From the NCBI GenBank assembly GCA_032128415.1, contig JAQBGW010000134.1, positions 6,092 through 70,091 on the forward strand: a stretch of DNA of 64,000 nucleotides, written 5' to 3'. The position numbers and the translations under genes were made by a program. The notes beneath the pieces are model-generated. The model searched no databases and had not been told where the DNA came from. It was given only the letters and a program-made list of their open reading frames with translations. The DNA comes from Ga0077527 sp032128415 (GTDB lineage Bacteria > Pseudomonadota > Gammaproteobacteria > Burkholderiales > SG8-41). Below, one piece after another: positions 52,880 through 59,971 of the stretch (position 1 is the first letter of the stretch; every line of letters begins with the position of its first letter).

Positions 52880-54085
52880 TCAGCTCCTGCTTGCCATACG
52901 CTGCCGCCCACCGCGCCCGCAAATTGCCAATGCGTTAACGCGCGCCAGCGCATCCACCATCTGCACATCATCAATCGACGCTATCGGTCGCGCAGCCGTG
53001 CTCCCGACTACGCCCTCAATCACCTCTGGTATATCGGTAAAACCGATCCGACGATCCAGAAATTCTGCTACTGCCACTTCGTTGGCTGCATTCAATGCAA
53101 TCACGGCAGCACCCCCTGCTCGCAACGCCTCGTAGGCAAGACGCAGGCAGGGAAAGCGCACGGGATCAGGCGCTTCGAAGTGCAGACTGCCGACGCGCGC
53201 AAGATCAAGAAAATTCACACCTGAGGGTATGCGATCCGGATACCCCAGCGCGTGCGCAATGGGAGTACGCATGTCAGGATTGCCCAACTGCGCGATCACC
53301 GAACCGTCACAATATTCAACCAGCGAATGCACCACGCTTTCAGGATGCACAACCACTTCGATAATCGAGGGATCAGCCGCAAACAGCCAGTGCGCCTCAA
53401 TCACCTCCAGCCCCTTGTTCATCATGGTCGCGGAATCCACTGAAATCTTCCGTCCCATATCCCAGTTGGGATGAGCGACGGCTTCCTCCGGCGTCACCCG
53501 CGCCAGCCGTTCCGGCGTAGCGGTGCGAAACGGCCCGCCGGATGCAGTCAACAGGATGCGACGCACGCCGCAACGCTCAAGTGTTGCACCGCCACGATGC
53601 GGCGGCAGCGCCTGGAACACCGCATTGTGCTCGCTGTCGATCGGCAGGAGTTCCGCGCCGTTATCACGCACTGCGGCCATGAACAGATTGCCGGCAGTCA
53701 CCAGAGACTCCTTGTTGGCAAGCAGTATCCGCTTGCCGGCACGTGCTGCGGCAAGCGTTGGCCGCAACCCGGCGATGCCGACAATGGCAGCAACTACCGT
53801 GTTTACTTCGGGCAGGGCAGCAGCATGTTCCAATGCTGCAGGGCCGCTCATGACCTCGGTCGCGACACCTGCCACTTGCAGGCGTTTGCGCAATTGCTCA
53901 GCAGCAGCCGAGTCGAGCATCACTGCCAGGATCGGCTGGAAACGACGACACTGCTCGAACAGCACATCCACTTGCGAGCGCGCCGCGAGCGCCACAATCG
54001 AGAAACGATCTGGATTGCGCGCAACTACATCCAGCGTACTCGCGCCTATGCTGCCGGTCGATCCGAGTATGGTCAGCTTCTGCAT
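52880..54085 (-). CDS. dxr: 1-deoxy-D-xylulose 5-phosphate reductoisomerase
   Basis: A 401-residue MEP-pathway enzyme using NADPH. It has LGSTGSIGASTLDVV, NKESLV, LPIDSEHNAVFQ and GRKISVDSATMMNKGLE. The start is 1 bp after the cdsA stop. The product feeds undecaprenyl synthesis by uppS two genes upstream. Confidence 0.97.
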   Translation of the reverse strand: MQKLTILGSTGSIGASTLDVVARNPDRFSIVALAARSQVDVLFEQCRRFQPILAVMLDSAAAEQLRKRLQVAGVATEVMSGPAALEHAAALPEVNTVVAAIVGIAGLRPTLAAARAGKRILLANKESLVTAGNLFMAAVRDNGAELLPIDSEHNAVFQALPPHRGGATLERCGVRRILLTASGGPFRTATPERLARVTPEEAVAHPNWDMGRKISVDSATMMNKGLEVIEAHWLFAADPSIIEVVVHPESVVHSLVEYCDGSVIAQLGNPDMRTPIAHALGYPDRIPSGVNFLDLARVGSLHFEAPDPVRFPCLRLAYEALRAGGAAVIALNAANEVAVAEFLDRRIGFTDIPEVIEGVVGSTAARPIASIDDVQMVDALARVNALAICGRGGRQRMASRS

Positions 54086-54086
54086 G

Positions 54087-54908
54087 TTACTGCGCGCCAC
54101 GCAGGGTCCACGAAACCGCCAGGGCGGCCAGCGGCAATGTCGAAGTGAGCGCATCAATACGATCCAACACGCCGCCATGCCCCGGCAACAGCTGGCCACT
54201 GTCTTTGACGCCGGCCTGGCGCTTGATCCAGGACTCAAAAAGATCGCCGATGATGCTCAACGGCAACAGTATTGCCACCAGCGCCGCGGCTGCAAAGCTG
54301 GTGACGGAAATCATGTCGCGTAATCCGAAATTCCACACCAATCCATAATACACCGCGACTGCAACCACGGCTCCGGCCACACCCTCCCAGGTCTTGCCGG
54401 GACTGATCGACGGCGCGAGCTTGTGGCGGCCCCATGCATGCCCGGCGAAGTAAGCGGCAATATCGGCCACCCAGACGATGCCCAGAATGGCAAGCAACAA
54501 CAAGGGAATCGCCTGCAGACTGACCAGTGCCAGCCAAGTCGGTACCAGCAGGATCCAACCGGTCAGCGCCAACACCCACGGATTGCGCACGCGCCAGGGT
54601 ATTGTTAACCAAAGCGGAACGCACCCGCACCAGAATGCTGCGGAAATTGCGTAGATCACCCATTCCGTTACCGCTGCTGCGGACCCGTGCTGCGGAATGA
54701 ACAAAATGCCCAGCGCGCTCAGCACCAAGCCTGTGCAAAAACTTATGTTGCTGGCACGACCAAAACCCGCCAACGTGCCCCATTCCCAGGCGCCGGCCAG
54801 CATCAGGGGCAGCAACGCAAACGCCCAATCGCGCGACGATAAAAAAAACAGCCCGCCGATAAACAATGGGAGCAAGACCGCTGCAGTAGCAACACGGATC
54901 AGGAGCAT
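54087..54908 (-). CDS. cdsA: phosphatidate cytidylyltransferase
   Basis: A 273-residue polytopic membrane enzyme making CDP-diacylglycerol from CTP and phosphatidate. The C-terminal signature is seen as SIIGDLFESWIKRQAGVKDSG followed by PGHGGVLDRIDAL. It provides the substrate for PgsA at 11.4 kb. Confidence 0.95.
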   Translation of the reverse strand: MLLIRVATAAVLLPLFIGGLFFLSSRDWAFALLPLMLAGAWEWGTLAGFGRASNISFCTGLVLSALGILFIPQHGSAAAVTEWVIYAISAAFWCGCVPLWLTIPWRVRNPWVLALTGWILLVPTWLALVSLQAIPLLLLAILGIVWVADIAAYFAGHAWGRHKLAPSISPGKTWEGVAGAVVAVAVYYGLVWNFGLRDMISVTSFAAAALVAILLPLSIIGDLFESWIKRQAGVKDSGQLLPGHGGVLDRIDALTSTLPLAALAVSWTLRGAQ

Positions 54909-54931
54909 GAGGATTTTGACCGATGAACCGC

Positions 54932-55705
54932 TCAGGCGCTCGCCACGCGACTACCAGCACCTGCCCCTGCGCTCACCTGCTCGCTGGTACGGCCAAAACG
55001 GCGCTCGCGTTGCTGATAGGACGCAATGGCCTGATCCAGGGCGTGTGCGTCGAAATCCGGCCACAGCGTATCAGTGAAATAAAGTTCGGTATAGGCAAGC
55101 TGCCATAGCAGAAAATTGCTGATGCGCTGCTCACCGCCAGTGCGTATGAATAAATCCGGTTCCGGCAAGTCGCCCAGCGCCAGATAGGGCAACAACTGCG
55201 ACTCGGTCCATGCCGTCTCTGCCGAGACATTGTCAGCACGCATCCGGTTAACGGCCTGCATAATGTCCCAACGCCCGCCATAATTTGCGGCCACGGTCAG
55301 CGTCAATCCGGTATTTCCTGCCGTCAGGTGTTGCGCATCGGCAATCAGATCAATGAGCACACGGTCAAATCGTGACAAGTCGCCAACGACCCGGAATCGC
55401 ACTCCATTCCGATGTAAACGCTCCACTTCCTGCTGCAACGCATTGACGAACAACTGCATCAGCAACGATACCTCTTCCGCCGGTCGCCGCCAGTTTTCAC
55501 TGCTAAAAGCAAACAGAGTCAACGCACTGACTCCCCTCTCCGTGCAAGCACGCACCACGTCGCGCACTGCTTCGACACCTTTGTGGTGGCCTGCGACTCG
55601 CGGCAGAAAACGCTGCTTCGCCCAGCGACCATTGCCATCCATGATGACAGCGATATGCTGCGGAATGCCGCTGACTTTGGGAATACCCTGCGTTGAACTG
55701 GCCAC
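54932..55705 (-). CDS. uppS: di-trans,poly-cis-undecaprenyl-diphosphate synthase
   Basis: A 257-residue cis-prenyltransferase producing the lipid carrier for peptidoglycan and O-antigen. Motifs HIAVIMDGNGRWAKQR and LFIRTGGEQRISNFLLWQ are diagnostic. The start is a GTG 9 bp after the frr stop. Confidence 0.96.
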   Translation of the reverse strand: MASSTQGIPKVSGIPQHIAVIMDGNGRWAKQRFLPRVAGHHKGVEAVRDVVRACTERGVSALTLFAFSSENWRRPAEEVSLLMQLFVNALQQEVERLHRNGVRFRVVGDLSRFDRVLIDLIADAQHLTAGNTGLTLTVAANYGGRWDIMQAVNRMRADNVSAETAWTESQLLPYLALGDLPEPDLFIRTGGEQRISNFLLWQLAYTELYFTDTLWPDFDAHALDQAIASYQQRERRFGRTSEQVSAGAGAGSRVASA

Positions 55706-55714
55706 GGCCTGAGA

Positions 55715-56272
55715 TCAGACTGCCATCAACTCGGCTTCTTTGACTTGCAAAGCCTTGTCAATTTCGGCGATTGAGCGATCCGTCAGCTTCTGCACTTCGT
55801 CCTGTGCCCGGCGCTCATCGTCCTCGGCCACCTTCTTCTGTTTCAGCAGATCCTTCAATTGGGTATTGGCATCGCGCCGCACATTACGGATCGCAACACG
55901 CGCATTCTCGCCCTCGTGGCGCACTACTTTGATCAAATCCTTGCGGCGCTCCTCGGTCAAAGCGGGCATTGGCACTCGAACGATTTCGCCCTGAGTGGCC
56001 GGATTGAGACCGAGATCAGAATCACGGATCGCCTTCTCGATGGCCGATACCAGTTTCTTTTCCCATGGACTGACGCCAATCGTCCGCCCATCGAGCAAGG
56101 TGACATTGGCGACCTGCGGCAACGGCGTCGGCGTGCCGTAGTAATCCACCATGACATGATCCAGCAGGCCCGTGTGAGCACGCCCGGTGCGTATCTTGCC
56201 GAGATCGGCTTTGAGAGCCTCCACGGACTTTTTCATCTTCTGCTCGGTATTGATCTTGATATCAGCAATCAT
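55715..56272 (-). CDS. frr: ribosome recycling factor
   Basis: A 185-residue protein that splits post-termination ribosomes with EF-G. It shows LGKIRTGRAHTGLLD, YYGTPTPLPQVANV and LTEERRKDLIKVV. It follows pyrH by 12 bp. Confidence 0.97.
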   Translation of the reverse strand: MIADIKINTEQKMKKSVEALKADLGKIRTGRAHTGLLDHVMVDYYGTPTPLPQVANVTLLDGRTIGVSPWEKKLVSAIEKAIRDSDLGLNPATQGEIVRVPMPALTEERRKDLIKVVRHEGENARVAIRNVRRDANTQLKDLLKQKKVAEDDERRAQDEVQKLTDRSIAEIDKALQVKEAELMAV

Positions 56273-56284
56273 GGTCGCCTCTGT

Positions 56285-57004
56285 TCAAACATGCACCATA
56301 GTACCTTCGTCTTCTCCCATGACCACGCGCTTCAGCGCCTGCGGCTTGAATATGCTGAACACGTTGATCGGCAATTTCTGATCGCGGCACATGGTCAGCG
56401 CCGTGGCGTCCATCACCTTGAGGTTTTTGACGATGGCCTCATCGAACGTTAATTTCTGATAACGCATTGCGTCGGGATGCGTCTTCGGATCATCAGTATA
56501 GACGCCGTCCACTTTAGTGGCTTTCAGCATCAAATCGACACTCATCTCCGTTCCGCGCAACGCTGCAGCGGTATCGGTGGTGAAAAACGGATTGCCCGTA
56601 CCCGCCGCAAAAATGACAACCTTGCCCTCTTCCAGATAGCGCATGGCCTTGCCGCGGATGTATGGCTCCACGACCTGTTCAATATTCAGCGCCGATTGCA
56701 CTCGGCTCACCAGGCCCTGCTGACGCATGGCATCCTGCAACGCCAGCGCATTCATCACGGTAGCAAGCATCCCCATGTAATCCGCCGTAACACGGTCCAT
56801 GTGCGCTGCCCCTGGAGCGACGCCACGGAAAATGTTACCGCCGCCGATCACTATCGCCACTTCCACGCCGAGACGCTGCACTTCGGCCACCTCGGTCACG
56901 ATGCGCCCGATCACCTCGCGGTTAATGCCATATGCATCGTCGCCCATCAACGCTTCGCCGCTGAGCTTGATCAATATGCGTTTATAGGCGGGGGCTTGAG
57001 GCAT
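56285..57004 (-). CDS. pyrH: UMP kinase
   Basis: A 239-residue amino-acid-kinase-fold enzyme phosphorylating UMP. ILIKLSGEALMGDDAYGI and VIGGGNIFRG are at the N-terminus, and KATKVDGVYTDDPK is near the substrate site. Confidence 0.97.
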   Translation of the reverse strand: MPQAPAYKRILIKLSGEALMGDDAYGINREVIGRIVTEVAEVQRLGVEVAIVIGGGNIFRGVAPGAAHMDRVTADYMGMLATVMNALALQDAMRQQGLVSRVQSALNIEQVVEPYIRGKAMRYLEEGKVVIFAAGTGNPFFTTDTAAALRGTEMSVDLMLKATKVDGVYTDDPKTHPDAMRYQKLTFDEAIVKNLKVMDATALTMCRDQKLPINVFSIFKPQALKRVVMGEDEGTMVHV

Positions 57005-57034
57005 ATCATGTAACCTATTGATTATATTGTGTTT

Positions 57035-57946
57035 TTATGCGTTCTGGCGGGCCTGCCCCACCTGTGCCATAACTTCCGCAGCAAAGTCATCTTTCTTTTT
57101 CTCGATACCTTCGCCTACCAGATACAACGCAAAGCTGGAGACCTGCGCATTAGCCGATTTCAACAGTTGCCCCACAGTCTGCTTGTCGTTTTTGACAAAA
57201 GGCTGACCCAGCAACGTCACTTCCTTGAGAAACTTCTGTACCGAACCCTCGACGCGTTTGACCATGATCTCCGGCGGGATCGACTTGCCGGACTTAGCCG
57301 CATCGTCGACCGCCTTCTCAGCCGCAACGCGGCGTTCGGTTGCAATAGCCTCGACAGACACCCCGGAGGCATCGAGCGCCTTCGGCTTGCTGGCCGCGAT
57401 ATGCATCGCAATGTCTTTGCCCATCGCATCTTCGCCGCCGACCAGATCCACCAGCACACCGATCTTGGCGCCGCCATGGATATATGAGGCCAGTCGACCA
57501 TTGGCTTCCGTGCGCACAAAGCGACGCATGGATACATTCTCACCAATCTTGCCAATCAGCGCCTTGCGCCGTTCTTCCACTGAACTACCGTCAATCATCA
57601 GGCCTGATAATGCATTGACATCGGCAGGCTTGTTCTCGCTTACCAACCTCGCCAACGCCGCAGCAAACCCGAGGAAATCGTCATTCTTGGCTACAAAGTC
57701 GGTCTCGCAATTGACCTCAACCATCGCTCCCAGTTTGCCGTCGCCTGAAATATGCACGGCCACGACGCCCTCAGCCGCGACACGCGAGGCAGCTTTGCTC
57801 GCCTTGTTGCCCAGCCTGACCCGCAGAATTTCCTCGGCCTTCTCCACATTGCCGCCGGCTTCGGTCAACGCTTTCTTGCATTCCATCATCGGAGCATCGG
57901 TTTTTTCCCGCAGTTCCCGCACCATGCCCGCTGTTATCTCTGCCAT
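57035..57946 (-). CDS. tsf: elongation factor Ts
   Basis: A 303-residue nucleotide-exchange factor for EF-Tu. It has VRELREKTDAPMMECKKAL at the N-terminus and the core CETDFVAKNDDFL. It lies after rpsB with an intervening hairpin that may lower its expression relative to rpsB. Confidence 0.97.
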   Translation of the reverse strand: MAEITAGMVRELREKTDAPMMECKKALTEAGGNVEKAEEILRVRLGNKASKAASRVAAEGVVAVHISGDGKLGAMVEVNCETDFVAKNDDFLGFAAALARLVSENKPADVNALSGLMIDGSSVEERRKALIGKIGENVSMRRFVRTEANGRLASYIHGGAKIGVLVDLVGGEDAMGKDIAMHIAASKPKALDASGVSVEAIATERRVAAEKAVDDAAKSGKSIPPEIMVKRVEGSVQKFLKEVTLLGQPFVKNDKQTVGQLLKSANAQVSSFALYLVGEGIEKKKDDFAAEVMAQVGQARQNA

Positions 57947-57972
57947 TGCTGCCTGTCCTCTTACGCCAATTT

Positions 57973-57997
57973 AAAAAAAAGGGGCTGCGCGCCCCTT
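57973..57997 (-). terminator. attenuating terminator between rpsB and tsf
   Basis: On the minus strand AAGGGGC / GCCCCTT stem, 5-nt loop (GCGCA), followed by an unbroken T-run. This is a textbook rho-independent structure in the 71-bp rpsB-tsf gap. Since the downstream genes are essential and probably depend on the same transcript, partial read-through is likely. Confidence 0.8.
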
Positions 57998-58017
57998 GAA
58001 CGTTTGTTTACGCCGAA

Positions 58018-58770
58018 TCAGGCGCTTACTGATTCGCCGTCTTCGACTTCGACAAACTCGTCGGAGCCGCCGCTGACAATCTCCTTGATGCTGGTGTTGC
58101 GTCCTTCCAGCACTGCATCGGCCATGCCGCGTGCGTAGAGCTTGATCGCTCGGCTGGAGTCGTCATTTCCGGGAATCACGTAATCCACGCCATCAGGCGA
58201 ATGGTTGGTATCGACAATGCCGATAACCGGAATGCCGAGCTTCTTCGCCTCAGTAATCGCACCTTTCTGGTAACCGACGTCGATCACGAACAACGCATCC
58301 GGCAGTCCGTTCATATCCTTGATGCCGCCCAGGCTGCGTTCGAGTTTGGTAATTTCACGTTCATACTGCAGCGCCTCTTTCTTTGACAGCTTCTCGAAAG
58401 AACCATCTTCGCGCATCAACAGCATGTCTTTCAGACGTTGGATCGACAGCTTGACCGTTTTGTAATTGGTCAGCATGCCGCCCAGCCAGCGGTAATCCAC
58501 GTAGGGCGATGCGCAGCGCAGCGCTTCTTCGCGCACGATTTCACGCGCCTGGCGCTTGGTGCCGACAAACAGCACACTGCCCTTGTTGGAGGTGAGTTGA
58601 CGCACGAACTTCAGTGCATCGTGGTACAGGGTCATCGTTTTCTCGAGATTGACGATGTGAATCTTGTTGCGATGACCGAAAATGTACGGGGCCATTTTCG
58701 GATTCCAGTATCGCGTCTGGTGGCCGAAATGAACGCCGGCTTCCAGCATTTCGCGCATGGTGACTGACAT
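58018..58770 (-). CDS. rpsB: 30S ribosomal protein S2
   Basis: A 250-residue S2 protein: MREMLEAGVHFGHQTRYWNPKM, GTKRQAREIV, and DYRWLGGMLTNYKT segments; VIDVGYQKGAITEAKKLGIPV later. AGGAGA lies 8 nt before the ATG. First gene of the leftward superoperon. Confidence 0.98.
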   Translation of the reverse strand: MSVTMREMLEAGVHFGHQTRYWNPKMAPYIFGHRNKIHIVNLEKTMTLYHDALKFVRQLTSNKGSVLFVGTKRQAREIVREEALRCASPYVDYRWLGGMLTNYKTVKLSIQRLKDMLLMREDGSFEKLSKKEALQYEREITKLERSLGGIKDMNGLPDALFVIDVGYQKGAITEAKKLGIPVIGIVDTNHSPDGVDYVIPGNDDSSRAIKLYARGMADAVLEGRNTSIKEIVSGGSDEFVEVEDGESVSA

Positions 58771-58923
58771 GATCTAAATCTCCTGTTAGGGTTAATCCGC
58801 CACCTGCCCGTGACGACCCGGAATTCCGGGCACCCTTAACGTCGGCAGGTGTGTGAAATACTCGAGAGCCAACCAAGGCGAAAATTTGCCGTGGCAAACG
58901 AAACACAATCGAGCTAACTTATT
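58771..58923 (-). promoter_or_regulatory. structured rpsB leader (possible S2 autoregulatory site)
   Basis: The untranslated region between the rpsB promoter and start codon folds strongly. CACCTGCC (58801-58808) pairs with GGCAGGTG (58844-58851). GACG (58812-58815) pairs with CGTC (58840-58843). The centre holds the 14-nt palindrome CCCGGAATTCCGGG (58817-58830). S2 is known to repress its own operon through the rpsB leader in gammaproteobacteria; that this leader does the same is inferred. The segment near the Shine-Dalgarno (AACCCTAA) could pair 5 bp with the stem region. Confidence 0.5.
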
Positions 58924-58952
58924 ATTTTAGCACGTAAAGCGACCCCTTCCAA
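58924..58952 (-). promoter_or_regulatory. sigma-70 promoter of the rpsB operon
   Basis: On the minus strand TTGGAA (58952-58947), exactly 17 nt, TAAAAT (58929-58924). It lies about 155 bp before the rpsB ATG, leaving a long structured leader. Confidence 0.65.
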
Positions 58953-59153
58953 GGCATCCACACCCCTCCGCCCCTCCCGCCGCCGCCCCCTTCAAGGGTG
59001 CTCATGTGCTCCGCTTCAAGTACCTCCTTGTTGAGGCCCGCCCCCTTCCAGGGAAACCGGAATTTTCGAGCTGTACCAACCTGTTAGAATCGCCAACCAC
59101 GGAACAACCCCGAAGCCGCGCAGCCTTGGATAGCGCGCACTGAAAGCGCTGTC
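58953..59153. other. C-rich divergent region between rpsB and map
   Basis: No gene seen. The left part (58963-58990) is a run of C-tracts, i.e. G-tracts on the rpsB coding strand, with G-quadruplex spacing. Two similar 18-bp blocks, each a C-run followed by TTCAAGGG or TTCCAGGG (about 58981-58998 and 59038-59055), may be an imperfect direct repeat. A map promoter on the plus strand may use TTAGAAT near 59084-59090, but its -35 is unclear. Confidence 0.4.
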
Positions 59154-59951
59154 ATGGCCGTACAACCGAAGACCCCAGACGAAATCGAGCAAATGCGGAT
59201 CGCCGGTCGCCTCGCCGCCGAGGTTCTCGACTTTATCAGCCCGCAAATCCGTGCCGGCATGTCCACCGGTGAAATCGACCGCCTGTGCCATGACTATATG
59301 GTCAACCACCAAGGAACGGTGCCAGCGCCTCTCAATTACACCCCGCCGGGCTATACCCCTTACCCTAAATCCATTTGCACATCGGTAAATCACGTAGTCT
59401 GCCACGGCGTGCCCGGCGAGAAAAAACTCAAGAACGGAGACACCGTCAACGTCGATGTCACCGTGATCTACAACGGTTTTCACGGCGATACCAGTCGCAT
59501 GTTTTGTGTTGGGCAACCGTCAATACAGGCGCGCCGGTTGGTGAACATCACTTATGAATGCATGTGGCGCGGCATCCGTGCCGTCAAGGCCGGCAACACC
59601 CTCGGTGATATTGGCCATGCCATCCAGACCCATGCCGAGAAGAACGGTTTCAGCGTGGTTCGCGAGTTTTGCGGTCACGGCATCGGCCGCAAGTTCCACG
59701 AAGAACCGCAAATCCTGCATTACGGACGGCCCGGCATGGGCATGCGCCTCGAAGCCGGAATGATTTTTACTGTGGAGCCCATGATCAATGCCGGTAAAGC
59801 CGATATCCGACAACTTGCGGACGGCTGGACCATCGTAACCAAAGACCACAGCCTGTCGGCACAATGGGAACATACCTTGTTGGTGACTGAAGTCGGTTAC
59901 GAAGTGCTGACGGTATCAGCCGGCACACCGGCAGCGGCAGAAGTCAACTGA
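59154..59951 (+). CDS. map: type I methionine aminopeptidase
   Basis: A 265-residue dinuclear metalloprotease removing N-terminal Met. Ligand segments: NVDVTVIYNGFHGDTSRMF (two Asp), GHGIGRKFHEEP (His), FTVEPMINAG (Glu) and QWEHTLLVT (Glu). It is divergent from rpsB, and glnD follows by 20 bp. It acts together with peptide deformylase, encoded at 62.6 kb. Confidence 0.97.
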   Translation: MAVQPKTPDEIEQMRIAGRLAAEVLDFISPQIRAGMSTGEIDRLCHDYMVNHQGTVPAPLNYTPPGYTPYPKSICTSVNHVVCHGVPGEKKLKNGDTVNVDVTVIYNGFHGDTSRMFCVGQPSIQARRLVNITYECMWRGIRAVKAGNTLGDIGHAIQTHAEKNGFSVVREFCGHGIGRKFHEEPQILHYGRPGMGMRLEAGMIFTVEPMINAGKADIRQLADGWTIVTKDHSLSAQWEHTLLVTEVGYEVLTVSAGTPAAAEVN

Positions 59952-59971
59952 CACTTGTTCGCCGCTGACCT

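Noticed and set aside
58981..59055. Two similar C-run plus TTCAAGGG/TTCCAGGG blocks as a tandem repeat family
   Set aside because: Only two imperfect copies, explainable by local C-rich composition; mentioned in the intergenic entry only.
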